A stretch of 64,000 nt of DNA from Schauerella fraxinea (GTDB taxonomy: Bacteria > Pseudomonadota > Gammaproteobacteria > Burkholderiales > Burkholderiaceae_B). Under the pieces are notes generated by a model that made no database searches, was not told the origin of the DNA, and was given only the letters and a program-made list of their open reading frames with translations. The stretch covers positions 496,001 through 560,000 of the forward strand of contig JAVDKL010000003.1 of the NCBI GenBank assembly GCA_030849965.1, given 5' to 3'. Position numbers and translations under genes: made by a program. The first letter of the stretch is position 1. The number at the start of each line of letters is the position of its first letter. Below, piece by piece: positions 9,090 to 18,384 of this stretch.

Positions 9090-9138
9090 CTACCAAGCCA
9101 TCTTGGTAGACCAAGGCGTGGACACCCATGTGTCCACG
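9090..9138 (+). terminator. paired hairpins after nadE
   Basis: Two perfect stem-loops follow the nadE stop. CTACCAAG/CTTGGTAG (9090-9097 with 9102-9109) and CGTGGACAC/GTGTCCACG (9117-9125 with 9130-9138) both close a CCAT loop. The right arm of the first stem can instead pair with CCAAG at 9111-9115, giving an alternative fold. No run of T follows, so Rho-independent termination is unproven; it may act as an mRNA 3'-end barrier. The remaining sequence up to 9294 is AT-richer and probably holds the promoter of the chemoreceptor. Confidence 0.5.
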
Positions 9139-9294
9139 GGCTAGATGTAACCTATATTTTCAAATTTACATTAAGTCTGTCGCATTTCGTCCGTTAATTC
9201 CTTACGTGGTGCTTGCGCAGTTGCAACGCGCGCGTCAAGTGTTCCAGGCTGCCGTGCATCGTGTGCGGGCCGTGGGGAATACGGGTTTGCTGAG

Positions 9295-10932
9295 ATGGTC
9301 ATGTTCAAAAATTTGAGTATTCGCGCAATTCTGACGGCCGCGTTGGTCGCGTTCTTTGCCATCGTGCTGCTGATCGGCGCCGCCGGCTTCAAGCTTCTCG
9401 ACGGCAACCGCAATTCGATCGAACTGCTGCTGCAAAACAATTTGATGCGCACAGGTGCCGCAAACAGCATTGCCGCCGATCTGCTGCGGGCCCGGTTGGC
9501 GTTGATGAGCGCGGTTAACGAGCTCACGGCCAACAACCGTACCGGTGCGGAAGCTGCCGCCAAGCGCATTTCCCCGTATGTGGTCAAGGCCAACCAAACC
9601 GTTGCGGCGCTCAGGGCCAACCCCGATCTGGATCGCGAGGGCAAGCCGCTGTTCGACGAGATGCTGTCGGCCTACGAGATCTATCGTACGCAGGCTTTCG
9701 AGCCGATCGTGGCTGCCGTGCAGGCGGGCGACAACGAGGCCGCCGGCCGCATCAATAACGAAAAGCTTGTGCCGCTGGGCAGCAAGTTCACGCAGGCGAT
9801 CGGCAAGTACACCGACTACACCGATCGCCTGGGTCAGGACATCGCGCACGACACGTCGGACACGATCAGCCTGGCCATCAAGGCGCTGGCCGTGGTGATG
9901 GCGGTGATGCTGGCGTTGTTGGTGGGCCTGTATGTGGTGTTTGCGCGGGCCGTGTTTCGTCCGTTGACGGAAGCCGCGCGTTTGTTCGACAACATCGCCG
10001 CGGGCGATCTGACGCAGCGTATTCAGCAACGGTCGACCAACGAAATCGGTCGCTTGTATGGCGCCGTGTCGCGCATGCAAAGCGGCTTGACGCAAACCGT
10101 CACGGCCGTGCGCAGTGGCGTGGACGAGATCCACACCGGCTCGCGTGAAATCTCCGCCGGCAATACCGATCTGTCGTCGCGGACCGAAGAGCAGGCGGCG
10201 TCGCTGGAAGAAACCGCCGCCAGCATGGAAGAGTTGGCCGCCACGGTAAAGCTCAACGCCGACAGCTCGCGTGAAGCCAGTGCGCTGGCCGTGGATGCGT
10301 CGCGCGTGGCGCAGCGCGGCGGTGAAGTGGTGGGGCAGGTGGTCGGCACGATGCGCGCGATTTCGCAGAGCTCGAACCGCATCGCCGAGATCGTCAGCGT
10401 GATCGACGGCATTGCCTTTCAGACCAATATTCTGGCGTTGAATGCTGCGGTGGAAGCGGCCCGTGCGGGCGAGCAGGGCAAAGGCTTTGCCGTGGTCGCC
10501 ACCGAAGTGCGATCGCTGGCGCAGCGTAGCGCGCAGGCCGCCAAAGAGATCAAAACGTTGATCGACGAGTCGGCGACCACGGTGTCGCTGGGATCGAATC
10601 AGGTGGAGGGCGCCGGCGCCACGATGCAGGAAATCGTGACGTCGGTGAAGCGCGTGGCCGACATCATCGCCGAGATTTCAGCTGCATCCGCCGAGCAGTC
10701 GGCCGGTATTCAGCAAGTGAATCAGGCCGTTTCGCAAATGGACTCGGTCACGCAGCAGAATGCCGCGCTGGTGGAAGAAGCCGCCGCATCGGCCGCTTCG
10801 CTGGAGCAGCAAGCCGAGCAATTACGTGCTGCGGTGGCCGTGTTCAGACTTGCTGCCGATCATCACGGGTATCGCGGCGAAGTCGCGCAGCACGGATCGC
10901 AGCCGCTGGGATTGGGGTTTGCCGGCGCCTGA
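9295..10932 (+). CDS. methyl-accepting chemotaxis protein
   Basis: A 545-residue inner-membrane chemoreceptor of Tsr/Tar build. There is a first membrane helix at about residues 12-33, a periplasmic four-helix-bundle ligand domain to about 195, a second helix ([13 protein letters not shown]) near 200-218, a HAMP domain (R-P-L-T-E-A ... L-T-Q-R-I), then the cytoplasmic signalling coiled coil. The hairpin tip has [21 protein letters not shown]. Methylation-type helices carry [13 protein letters not shown]. The C-terminal CheR-tethering N-W-E-T-F type pentapeptide is absent. The start could also be the ATG six bases later. The ligand is unknown. Confidence 0.93.
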   Translation: MVMFKNLSIRAILTAALVAFFAIVLLIGAAGFKLLDGNRNSIELLLQNNLMRTGAANSIAADLLRARLALMSAVNELTANNRTGAEAAAKRISPYVVKANQTVAALRANPDLDREGKPLFDEMLSAYEIYRTQAFEPIVAAVQAGDNEAAGRINNEKLVPLGSKFTQAIGKYTDYTDRLGQDIAHDTSDTISLAIKALAVVMAVMLALLVGLYVVFARAVFRPLTEAARLFDNIAAGDLTQRIQQRSTNEIGRLYGAVSRMQSGLTQTVTAVRSGVDEIHTGSREISAGNTDLSSRTEEQAASLEETAASMEELAATVKLNADSSREASALAVDASRVAQRGGEVVGQVVGTMRAISQSSNRIAEIVSVIDGIAFQTNILALNAAVEAARAGEQGKGFAVVATEVRSLAQRSAQAAKEIKTLIDESATTVSLGSNQVEGAGATMQEIVTSVKRVADIIAEISAASAEQSAGIQQVNQAVSQMDSVTQQNAALVEEAAASAASLEQQAEQLRAAVAVFRLAADHHGYRGEVAQHGSQPLGLGFAGA

Positions 10933-11026
10933 TCCGTCGCGCAAGCCTGTTGCGCGCAGGTGGGTGCATGTCAGTGCAGACGTCGGCAGGTGATCGCGCC
11001 AGCGCTGCATCCCCGCCCATGCCGTT

Positions 11027-11791
11027 TTATGAAAGCCGGCGCTGGTACACCAACAGCCGGCCTTTGTACGCCGGAAGGTCCAGCGCTGCCGGCCGATCGA
11101 GATTTTCTTCGCGCAGGCCGAAGCCGCCTGCGGCCATTTGACGGCTGAAGGCGGCGCGGTTGCCGCGGTTGGGATCGACGATCCAGATTTCGGCCGCGGG
11201 CGTGCTGTGTACGGCGATAAAGGCAGCCAGCGTGGCATCCGCGTCGCGCTCATAGAGCAGGTCGCTGCCGATGATCAGATCGAAGACGCCCGTGAGCGGC
11301 AATGCCCACGCGGTAACGTCGATGGGCAGGTCAGGCATGCCATCGGCGCTTTCCGCGCGCCAGCGGCCATGCCGGTATTTCATCGGGCCAAGCGCGTTGA
11401 GCCGCAGGTTTTCGTGCAGGAAGCTGGACGCGAGCGGATGGCAGTCGCTGGCAGTGATATCGGCCCCGCGGCGGTGCGCCACGAGACTTGCCAAGGCCAG
11501 GCCGCAGCCGATTTCGAGAATGCGTTCCGCCGCCAGCACCGGCCGCGCAGCCAGGCGCGCCGCGAGGTGGGCGCCAGAGGGCCAAGCCAATCCGAACAAG
11601 GGCCACGAGGCCGACGAAATGCCCATGCGTTCGGCATCGCCGCTTGGATCGGCGCATTGCTGCCGATCGAGCAGTGAGCGAATGGTGAGATTGTCTACGC
11701 CCGCAACGGCGATGCTTTCGTGCTTGATGTCATAGCCGGGCATCCGGGGGTACAGCGCAGGGTTGGCCGCGCTGAAGAGAGGCAGAGCCAA
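11027..11791 (-). CDS. SAM-dependent methyltransferase, METTL21/nicotinamide N-methyltransferase-like
   Basis: A 254-residue class I methyltransferase. The SAM-binding motif I reads I-L-E-I-G-C-G-L-A-L-A-S-L at about residue 92, followed by acidic motif II A-S-D-C-H-P and a post-motif D-L-I-I-G-S-D-L-L-Y-E. That D-L-L-Y is characteristic of the lysine-methyltransferase family 16 / METTL21 group, in which most characterised members modify proteins. It has no membrane segment or signal peptide. It stands alone between the chemoreceptor and the DUF1800 gene, so context does not point to a substrate. Confidence 0.8.
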   Translation of the reverse strand: MALPLFSAANPALYPRMPGYDIKHESIAVAGVDNLTIRSLLDRQQCADPSGDAERMGISSASWPLFGLAWPSGAHLAARLAARPVLAAERILEIGCGLALASLVAHRRGADITASDCHPLASSFLHENLRLNALGPMKYRHGRWRAESADGMPDLPIDVTAWALPLTGVFDLIIGSDLLYERDADATLAAFIAVHSTPAAEIWIVDPNRGNRAAFSRQMAAGGFGLREENLDRPAALDLPAYKGRLLVYQRRLS

Positions 11792-12060
11792 ACAGTATCC
11801 GCTCGTATTGGAAAGCGCGTCGGTTTATCTCATGGCGGGCTGGCGGGCCGGGCGATGAGCCAATCGCGTTTATCTTGTGTGTCGGTGTGTGATTGGGTGT
11901 TCCGGGTCCATCTGCTGAATTTGCCGGGTAAGTCGCCGCTTCGCCTGTTCCAGGGCTCGGCATGCCCGGGATCCGATGACGAAGGTGGGCGACTAAAGGA
12001 TGATTCTTCCCGCCAAAGCATGAGGGGCGCAACGGGCGATCGCGGCTATGCTGATAGGCC

Positions 12061-13584
12061 ATGACCACCTCCAAACCCACTCCCGGTCAGGCGTCACGCT
12101 TCTTGGCGCAGGCTACCTTCGGACCCACTCCCGCCGCGCTCGATGCGGTGGTGGCGCAAGGCTACGCGCCGTGGCTCGACCGCCAGTTCGACATGCCGCG
12201 TTCGCAGACGCACGTCGACTGGTTGGTGTCGATGAAGAAGAACACCGAGGCGTTCAAGGGCAACGGTGTCAATGCGCCACTCGAGGCGACCCTGTGGCGC
12301 GCGATGATTGCCTCGGACGATGCTGTACGGGTGCGTGTGGCCTTCGCGCTGTCGGAAATTTTCGTGGTCAACGTGGCCTCGATCACCGCGTCGTGGCCGC
12401 TGTTTGGTGCGGCGTCGTTTATGGATGTGTTGACCGCAAACGCGTTCGGCACCTATCGCGATCTGCTCGAAGGCGTGTCGCGCAATCTCTCGATGGCATC
12501 GATGCTCACGTTTCGCGGCAATCGACGCGCCGATGCGAAAACCGGCCGCCGCCCGGACGAGAACTACGCCCGCGAAGTCATGCAGTTGTTCACGATCGGG
12601 CTTTATAAGCTCAAGCCCGACGGCACCCCAGAATTGCGCAACGGTAAACCTATCGAAACGTATTCGAATGCCGATGTTGAAGGGCTGGCGAAGGTGTTCA
12701 CCGGCTGGGACTTGAATGGTGCCGAGACCGATGTGTGGTTTCACACCCGCCCGATGGCCCTGACGCCGGCGCAGCACGACATGAGCGAGAAGCGGTTTCT
12801 GGGTGCCGTCATCCCGGCGGGCACCGGCGGCCAGGAGTCGCTGGCGCGCGCGTTGGATGTATTGAGCAATCATCCCAATGTGGGGCCGTTCATCAGCCGG
12901 CAGCTCATTCTGCGCCTGGTCACCAGCAATCCGCGCCCCGAGTACGTGGCGCGGGTGGCGGCGGTATTTGCCAACGATGGCCATGGCGTGCGGGGCAGCA
13001 TGCGTGCCGTGATACGCGCGATCTTGCTCGACGACGACGCGCGTCAGCCCGATCTGCAATCGCCCACCTGGGGCAAAGTGCGCGAGCCGATCGTGCGGTT
13101 TGCCGCATGGGCACGTGCATTCGAGGCCACGTCGACCAATGGGCAGTGGGAAATGCCCGACACCAGCGATCCCACCGTACGGTTGGCCCAAAGCCCGATG
13201 CGCGCGCCGTCGGTGTTCAACTTCTTTCGGCCCACGTTCGCGCCGCCCGCCAGCCCGCTTGCGGAACGCGGACTGGTGGCCCCGGAACTGCAGATCACCG
13301 ACGAAACCAGCGTGGCGGGCTACCTCAACTTCGTGGCGATCTATGTCGATCGCGGGTGGGAAGATGTGCAGACGTCGTATGCGCGCGAAGTGGCGATCGC
13401 CGGGGACGTGAGCGCGCTCGTCGATCGTGTGGTGTTGCTGCTCGCCGGCGACGCCTTTACGCCAGCCACTGCCGCCGCCATCAAGCAGGCCGTGAACACA
13501 ATTCCCGCGGCGCGCCCGCAGGATCGGGTGCGTGCCGCGATCACGCTGGTCGCCGCCGCCCCTGAATATCTGATCCAAAAATAG
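12061..13584 (+). CDS. DUF1800 family protein
   Basis: A 507-residue protein of the DUF1800 family. Recognisable features are the N-terminal A-S-R-F-L-A-Q-A-T-F-G-P-T motif, the central R-R-P-D-E-N-Y-A-R-E-V-M-Q-L-F-T-I-G-L segment, and V-F-T-G-W-D-L-N-G. No obvious signal peptide is seen at this start. It is paired with a DUF1501 protein 11 bases downstream, a combination widely conserved in bacteria. The biochemical role is not established, though an extracytoplasmic function is suspected because DUF1501 partners carry Tat signals. The 269-bp region upstream (11792-12060) shows no gene; it must contain both promoters. Confidence 0.85.
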   Translation: MTTSKPTPGQASRFLAQATFGPTPAALDAVVAQGYAPWLDRQFDMPRSQTHVDWLVSMKKNTEAFKGNGVNAPLEATLWRAMIASDDAVRVRVAFALSEIFVVNVASITASWPLFGAASFMDVLTANAFGTYRDLLEGVSRNLSMASMLTFRGNRRADAKTGRRPDENYAREVMQLFTIGLYKLKPDGTPELRNGKPIETYSNADVEGLAKVFTGWDLNGAETDVWFHTRPMALTPAQHDMSEKRFLGAVIPAGTGGQESLARALDVLSNHPNVGPFISRQLILRLVTSNPRPEYVARVAAVFANDGHGVRGSMRAVIRAILLDDDARQPDLQSPTWGKVREPIVRFAAWARAFEATSTNGQWEMPDTSDPTVRLAQSPMRAPSVFNFFRPTFAPPASPLAERGLVAPELQITDETSVAGYLNFVAIYVDRGWEDVQTSYAREVAIAGDVSALVDRVVLLLAGDAFTPATAAAIKQAVNTIPAARPQDRVRAAITLVAAAPEYLIQK

Positions 13585-13595
13585 GGAGCCGAACG

Positions 13596-14951
13596 ATGCA
13601 TCGCCGATCCCGTCGCACGTTTCTGAAGCAAGCCACCGCGCTGGGGTTGACTGGCGTGGCCGCGCCGTTGGCGCTCAACTTGAGCGCGATGAGCGAGGCC
13701 GCCGCGCAGTCCGCGTCCGACTACAAAGCCATCGTTTGCGTGTTTTTGTACGGCGGCAACGACCCGTACAACACCCTTGTTCCCTACGATGCCGAACGCT
13801 TTGCACGGTATGCCGCGTTGCGCACCGACATCGGTCTGGCGCGCGACGCGTTGGCCGCCACGGCGTTGCACCCCAGGACCCCGCATGCCAGCGGCGATTA
13901 CGCGCTGGCGCCATCGTTGGCGGCACTCAAGCCGCTGTTCGACGCCGGGCAGTTGGCCGTGCAGTTGAACACCGGGCCGCTGATACAGCCCACGACCAAG
14001 GCGCAGTACATCGCGGCCAGCGTGCCGCTGCCGCCCAAGCTTTTTTCGCATAACGACCAGCAGGCGTACTGGCAGGCGTTGGCGCAGGAAGGGTCGGCCA
14101 CGGGGTGGGGCGGACGTCTATCCGATTTGTTTGCGGCCAATAACGGTGCCAGCACGTTCACGGCGGTCACGGCAGGCGGCAGCACGCAGTTGCTGGCTGG
14201 CCGCCACGTGGGCGCTTATCGCGTCACGCCGCAAGGTTCCACCCGCATCGAACTGTTAAGCCGCGATCTATATGGCTCGCCAGAGTGCACGGCATTGTTG
14301 CGGGAGCTGACGACGGCGTCGCGCACCCATTTGCTGGAGCATCAACTCGCGCAAACCGTGACACGATCGATCAAGGCAGACACACAACTGAGCGCAGCGC
14401 TGGACGGCGTCAAAGCACCCGGCACCTTCGAGTCGCCGCTTGCGCGTCAGCTCGAGATCGTGGCCCGCATGATCGCCGCGCGCGATAAGTTGAGCGTGAA
14501 GCGGCAGGTGTTCTTCGTGTCGCAAAACGGGTATGACAACCATGATGGCCTGCGCACCCTACATCCTGCGTTGCTGCGCGAATTGGGCGATGCGATGGCG
14601 GTGTTTCAGGGGTCGCTCGGCACCCTTGGCGTCGCCAATCAAGTGACCACCTTCACCGCCTCCGAGTTCGGGCGAACCATTACCTCCAACGGCAACGGCT
14701 CGGATCACGGTTGGGGCGGACACCATTTCATCATGGGGGGCGCGGTGCGCGGCGGGCGCTTCTATGGCGAGCATCCCGAGCTGAACATCGAAGGCCCGGG
14801 CTTCGTGGACCATGGCCGCATGCTTCCCACGACATCGGTGGAGCAATTGGCGAGTACGCTGGGCGCATGGTTTGGCGCGTCGGCCGGCGATCTCGACACC
14901 GTGTTTCCCAACCTGCGGGGATTCTCGGACAAGCGCCTGGCATTCATCTAG
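13596..14951 (+). CDS. DUF1501 family Tat-exported protein
   Basis: A 451-residue protein of the DUF1501 family, related in fold to alkaline phosphatase/sulfatase-like proteins. The N-terminus R-R-S-R-R-T-F-L-K-Q is a twin-arginine signal followed by a hydrophobic stretch (A-L-G-L-T-G-V-A-A-P-L-A-L) and A-x-A cleavage options near residue 40. Family motifs include V-F-L-Y-G-G-N-D-P-Y-N at about residue 48, F-S-H-N-D-Q-Q and the late S-E-F-G-R-T with D-H-G-W-G-G-H-H. The His/Asp-rich end suggests a metal site. GGAG lies eight bases before the start. It is co-transcribed with the DUF1800 gene. Confidence 0.88.
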   Translation: MHRRSRRTFLKQATALGLTGVAAPLALNLSAMSEAAAQSASDYKAIVCVFLYGGNDPYNTLVPYDAERFARYAALRTDIGLARDALAATALHPRTPHASGDYALAPSLAALKPLFDAGQLAVQLNTGPLIQPTTKAQYIAASVPLPPKLFSHNDQQAYWQALAQEGSATGWGGRLSDLFAANNGASTFTAVTAGGSTQLLAGRHVGAYRVTPQGSTRIELLSRDLYGSPECTALLRELTTASRTHLLEHQLAQTVTRSIKADTQLSAALDGVKAPGTFESPLARQLEIVARMIAARDKLSVKRQVFFVSQNGYDNHDGLRTLHPALLRELGDAMAVFQGSLGTLGVANQVTTFTASEFGRTITSNGNGSDHGWGGHHFIMGGAVRGGRFYGEHPELNIEGPGFVDHGRMLPTTSVEQLASTLGAWFGASAGDLDTVFPNLRGFSDKRLAFI

Positions 14952-14956
14952 GCCAT

Positions 14957-14991
14957 GCCGTGCAACACGGCGCGCAGCGCGTGACGTGTTG
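14957..14991. terminator. convergent-gene hairpin region
   Basis: The 44-base gap between two convergent genes holds GCCGTG-CAA-CACGGC (14957-14971). A competing larger fold pairs CAACACG (14963-14969) with CGTGTTG (14985-14991). It is GC-rich and symmetric, so it could act in both directions, but no T-tract is present. Confidence 0.4.
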
Positions 14992-14995
14992 GGTA

Positions 14996-15847
14996 CTAAG
15001 TGCGGCGCGCCAGCACGACCCCACCGATGGCCAGCGCGAAGCCGGCGATCTGCAGCGCGTTGAGCGTTTCGCCGAACAAGAAATACGCTTCGATGGCGGC
15101 CAGTGGCGGCACGAGCAGCATGAGTGAGGTGGTGCGCGTGGCTTCGCCGTGGCGCACCATCCAGATCAGCAGGGTGGCGCCGCCGAGCGACAGCACGCCC
15201 ACCGACCACGCCAGAGACGCCCACACCGCAGGATGGTTTTCCCAGTGCCAGGTGCCTACCGCGCTGAACAGCACCACTGCGACTAAGGCAGCGGCGCCAT
15301 TTTGAATCGCGCCTGCGCTGCGCAGATCACCCCCTGAAATCGACGATTTCTGAATCATCGTGCCGGCAGTCAGTGCAAAGATGCTGCCCACGGCCACCGC
15401 GACCGGCCAAGGCGCCAACTCACCCAGCCCCGTTGCCGCAAGCTTGGGCACGATGACCAGCGCCACGCCCACAATCCCGATGCCCAGCCCGATCCACGTG
15501 CGCAGGCTTAACCGGGCCCGCAGCCAGATCACCGCCACGAGCGCGGTCAGCAGCGGCTGCAACGCCCCTAGCAACGCCATCACCCCCGCCGCCACGCCGT
15601 GCGCAATCGACCACCATGCGCCGCTCAGATAGAGGCCGTTCATCAGCATGCCGGCCACCGCATGCAGCAACGCTTGCCGGCCGGTAGGCCACGGGATGCG
15701 GCGCGCAAGCACGGCAAAGCACAACGCGGTGAGGGCGAAGCGGATGATCAGAAAAAGGTTGGGGTCGGCATAGGGTGCCGCGGCACGCGCGGCAATGAAG
15801 CCGGTCGACCAGATGACGACGAAAATGAGGGGGGCGAAGGTGAGCAC
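14996..15847 (-). CDS. EamA family (DMT) transporter
   Basis: About 283 residues forming ten predicted membrane helices in two EamA repeats. The first begins F-A-P-L-I-F-V-V-I-W-S-T-G-F and the second has the P-W-P-V-A-V-A-V-G-S-I-F-A-L-T-A-G-T entry. GTG 15847 is chosen because the first helix then starts within a few residues of the N-terminus, as in the family. The frame stays open to an ATG at 15952, which would add an unlikely hydrophilic leader of 35 residues. These proteins usually export small metabolites or amino acids; the substrate is unknown. Confidence 0.85.
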   Translation of the reverse strand: MLTFAPLIFVVIWSTGFIAARAAAPYADPNLFLIIRFALTALCFAVLARRIPWPTGRQALLHAVAGMLMNGLYLSGAWWSIAHGVAAGVMALLGALQPLLTALVAVIWLRARLSLRTWIGLGIGIVGVALVIVPKLAATGLGELAPWPVAVAVGSIFALTAGTMIQKSSISGGDLRSAGAIQNGAAALVAVVLFSAVGTWHWENHPAVWASLAWSVGVLSLGGATLLIWMVRHGEATRTTSLMLLVPPLAAIEAYFLFGETLNALQIAGFALAIGGVVLARRT

Positions 15848-16065
15848 AGCGTGATTGTAGGCGCTGGCGGGGCGGTGCTGCGGTGGCAATCCCGCGGCCC
15901 CGGCGCTAAAGTCCACCACCGCCCCACCACCGGCCCCACTACTGGCCATCATGCAACACCGCCCACCGGCGAATGCGGGTGGGCGGCAGTTGACGCGCGT
16001 TCAAGTGCAGACCTGAACGCGCCGCGCATCGCGCTGCGGTCAAGGAACGCTGCGCGTGAGCGCGC

Positions 16066-16491
16066 TCAGACCAACGTCAGCGTGACGTCGATGTTGCCTT
16101 GGGTGGCGTTCGAGTACGGGCACACCACGTGGGCGCGGTCGACCAGCGCTTGAGCCTGCGCGCGATCCATGCCGGGCAGCGAGATTTTCAGTTCGGCTTC
16201 GATGCCGAAACCGGTGGGGATGGGGCCGATGCCCACAACGCCGGTGATCGACACATCGGCGGGCAACGTGACTTTTTCTTTGCCAGCCACGAATTTCAAC
16301 GCGCCCAGAAAGCATGCCGAGTAGCCTGCCGCAAACAGTTGCTCCGGGTTGGTGCCTTCGCCACCGGCGCCGCCCAATTCTTTCGGCGTCGTCAGTTTGA
16401 CGTCGAGGTTGTTGTCGCTGGAGGTGGCACGGCCATCACGACCGCCGGTTGCAGTGGCGGTGGCACGGTAGGCAACTTTTTCGATAGACAT
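16066..16491 (-). CDS. ohr: organic hydroperoxide resistance protein Ohr
   Basis: A 141-residue thiol peroxidase that reduces organic and fatty-acid hydroperoxides using lipoylated protein. Both catalytic cysteines are present: Cys60 in A-A-G-Y-S-A-C-F and Cys124 in H-V-V-C-P-Y-S-N, with an N-terminal Arg near residue 20 for the active site. The ATG at 16491 has GGAG eight bases upstream and gives the usual [10 protein letters not shown] start. It lies downstream of its regulator ohrR on the same strand, with a 127-base gap that contains an OhrR-like operator. Confidence 0.96.
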   Translation of the reverse strand: MSIEKVAYRATATATGGRDGRATSSDNNLDVKLTTPKELGGAGGEGTNPEQLFAAGYSACFLGALKFVAGKEKVTLPADVSITGVVGIGPIPTGFGIEAELKISLPGMDRAQAQALVDRAHVVCPYSNATQGNIDVTLTLV

Positions 16492-16535
16492 GGATGATGC
16501 TCCTGAGGATGGGGCCAAAATGACCCTTGATTAGT

Positions 16536-16561
16536 GTGCGATTTAATCGCACGCGATTTAG
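16536..16561 (-). promoter_or_regulatory. putative OhrR operator in ohr promoter
   Basis: Upstream of ohr, a perfect 8-bp inverted repeat GTGCGATT-T-AATCGCAC (16536-16552) overlaps a second dyad AATCGC-AC-GCGATT (16545-16558). The latter matches the palindrome before ohrR in the core A-T-C-G ... C-G-A-T half-sites (13 of 20 positions by eye). The shared core makes OhrR the likely binder. Confidence 0.7.
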
Positions 16562-16618
16562 TGCAGGCAAAGATTCGCGAGCGGCCGGGGCCGCCTGCCG
16601 AAAACAGTCAAGAAGAAC

Positions 16619-17077
16619 TCATAATGCGGCCGCCAGGCGGGTGCGCAGGGCGGCCAACTGCGCGGTGATCTCGACCAACTCAGCGGTCGAACAGCTTGTC
16701 GCACACTGCACACCTTCCGGAATCGACTCGGCCTTTTGACGCAAGCGTTTGCCGCCTGCCGTCAACGATACGATCACTTGCCGCTCATCTTGCGCCGACC
16801 GCGCGCGGACCAGATGACCGGCCGTTTCAAGGCGCTTCAACAGCGGCGTGAGCGTGGCCGAATCCAGAAACAACCGGGTGCCGATCTCCGACACCGTCAA
16901 CCCGTCGCCTTCCCATAGCACCAGCATGACCAAATACTGCGGATAGGTCAGGCCCAGATCGGTCAACAACCCGCGATAGACTTTCGTCATCGCCAGCGTG
17001 GTCGAATGCAGCGCGAAGCAGAGCTGGTTGTCCAGCAACAACTGCGGCGGCGTGGAGGAAGGTTTACGTGAAGACAT
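16619..17077 (-). CDS. ohrR: MarR family peroxide sensor OhrR
   Basis: A 152-residue MarR-type winged-helix repressor. The redox-sensing N-terminal cysteine is at residue 20 in [11 protein letters not shown], the OhrR signature, followed by [11 protein letters not shown] and the DNA-binding wing D-E-R-Q-V. There is a further Cys in V-Q-C-A-T-S-C near residue 126, which could serve as a resolving thiol as in 2-Cys OhrR proteins. It is predicted to release DNA when Cys20 is oxidised by organic hydroperoxide. A perfect palindrome lies just before its start, so it is probably autoregulated. Confidence 0.94.
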   Translation of the reverse strand: MSSRKPSSTPPQLLLDNQLCFALHSTTLAMTKVYRGLLTDLGLTYPQYLVMLVLWEGDGLTVSEIGTRLFLDSATLTPLLKRLETAGHLVRARSAQDERQVIVSLTAGGKRLRQKAESIPEGVQCATSCSTAELVEITAQLAALRTRLAAAL

Positions 17078-17085
17078 GTCCGGAT

Positions 17086-17107
17086 ATTAGATCGTGCACG
17101 ATCTAAT
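17086..17107 (-). promoter_or_regulatory. 22-bp perfect palindrome before ohrR
   Basis: The half-site ATTAGATCGTG at 17086-17096 is followed directly by its exact reverse complement to 17107. It ends nine bases before the ohrR start codon. The core ATCG/CGAT halves recur in the ohr promoter, so this is the likely OhrR autoregulatory operator. Confidence 0.75.
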
Positions 17108-17185
17108 TGCAAGCGACTTTTTGCTGAGGCGTGTTTGTCGAAGCGTGTGAGACGACTGCTATCGACTCGACGGGCGCCGCCAGTC

Positions 17186-18286
17186 CTACGGCGCGCGATC
17201 CACGGCCGAGGGTTCGGCCCACGCGGCCCACAGCACCACCAGCACCGTCATCAGCGCCGGGCCGATGAAAAGACCCACCAGCCCGAAGGTTTTTGCGCCG
17301 CCCAGGATGCCGAAGAGCACCAGCAAAAACGGCAATCGCGTTGTGCTGCCGATCAACATCGGCCGCACGAAATGCTCAGCGATGAAGACGACTATGCAAC
17401 CCACAGCAAAGACGGCGATGGCGGCCACCGTTGCGCCTGAGCCGAAAAGCCAAAGCGCCACGGCAGCAAAGACAAGCGGAGCGCAAAACGGCAGCATCGC
17501 CGCGATCGCGGTCACGAGCCCGAGCAGGGCGCCGTGCGGCACACCGGCCACCACGTACGCAATACCCAGCAGCACGCCCTCGCCCAGGCCGACCAGGACC
17601 AGGCCCGCCACCGTGCCGCGAACCGCATCGGCCATGCGGCGCAACAGACTGGTGCCGGCAGCGCCAAACACGCGGCTGCTGGCGTCCAGCAACTGCTGGC
17701 CCAGTCGCGCACCGCTGCGAAATACGAAAAACAACGTGAGGAGCATGAAGCTGACGATCAGCAATCCATGCACGACATGGCCGCCAATGCTGCGCGTGGC
17801 GGCCAGGAAGGAGACGCCGCGCAGGCTTTGCGTGACCGGCGAGTCGGCTAAGGGGCCAGTGAGGTTGTTTTGCCACCAGATGGAGGCTTGTTCGCCGCCC
17901 CACGGCAGACGTTGCAACAGATCGGGCGCGGGAAACCCTTCGGCCATCACGCGATGCACCCAGTGCGACAGCTCGCGCGCTTCGGCCGCAGCCTGCACCG
18001 CCACCAGTAGAAACGGTACGGCGAGCACGACCCCCACACCGACCGCCAGCAACAGGGCAAGCAGGGCACGTTGCCGTGCCAGCAGCGGCTGGCGTTCCAG
18101 GCGATGCAGCAGTGGCCATAACGCGATCGCGATGACGCCGGTCCAGATCAGCGCGGGAATGAAGTCGCGCAGCGTCCAGATCGAGATAGCCACGAGTGCC
18201 GTATAGAGCGCGGCGCGCGCCTGCCTCTGGCGGCGGTTGGGGCCGGTAGCGGCATCGTCGAACAAGGAATCGCGATCGGATTGCAT
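17186..18286 (-). CDS. AI-2E family transporter (PerM/TqsA-like)
   Basis: A 366-residue membrane protein of the AI-2 exporter (AI-2E) superfamily. There are paired helices at the N-terminus (L-Y-T-A-L-V-A-I-S-I-W-T-L-R-D-F-I-P-A-L-I-W), a large soluble segment around residues 90-160, and a C-terminal membrane block ending L-V-G-L-F-I-G-P-A-L-M-T-V-L. The P-x-x-W-x-G-V-I motif after helix 2 is typical. Members have been linked to AI-2 export or to Na+/H+ antiport, so the substrate is uncertain. It is a single gene with no obvious operon partner. Confidence 0.85.
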   Translation of the reverse strand: MQSDRDSLFDDAATGPNRRQRQARAALYTALVAISIWTLRDFIPALIWTGVIAIALWPLLHRLERQPLLARQRALLALLLAVGVGVVLAVPFLLVAVQAAAEARELSHWVHRVMAEGFPAPDLLQRLPWGGEQASIWWQNNLTGPLADSPVTQSLRGVSFLAATRSIGGHVVHGLLIVSFMLLTLFFVFRSGARLGQQLLDASSRVFGAAGTSLLRRMADAVRGTVAGLVLVGLGEGVLLGIAYVVAGVPHGALLGLVTAIAAMLPFCAPLVFAAVALWLFGSGATVAAIAVFAVGCIVVFIAEHFVRPMLIGSTTRLPFLLVLFGILGGAKTFGLVGLFIGPALMTVLVVLWAAWAEPSAVDRAP

Positions 18287-18384
18287 GGCTTCAGTCTACT
18301 GCGTGCAGCGCGAAAAAAGCAGGTCTGCGCGCGACGGTAAAACGGGCGGGGCGCGCGTGCTGCCCGCCGGCCAGCGACCACACC

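Noticed and set aside
12094-13578. 494-codon minus-strand frame opposite the DUF1800 gene
   Set aside because: Antisense to a conserved gene with no domain of its own.
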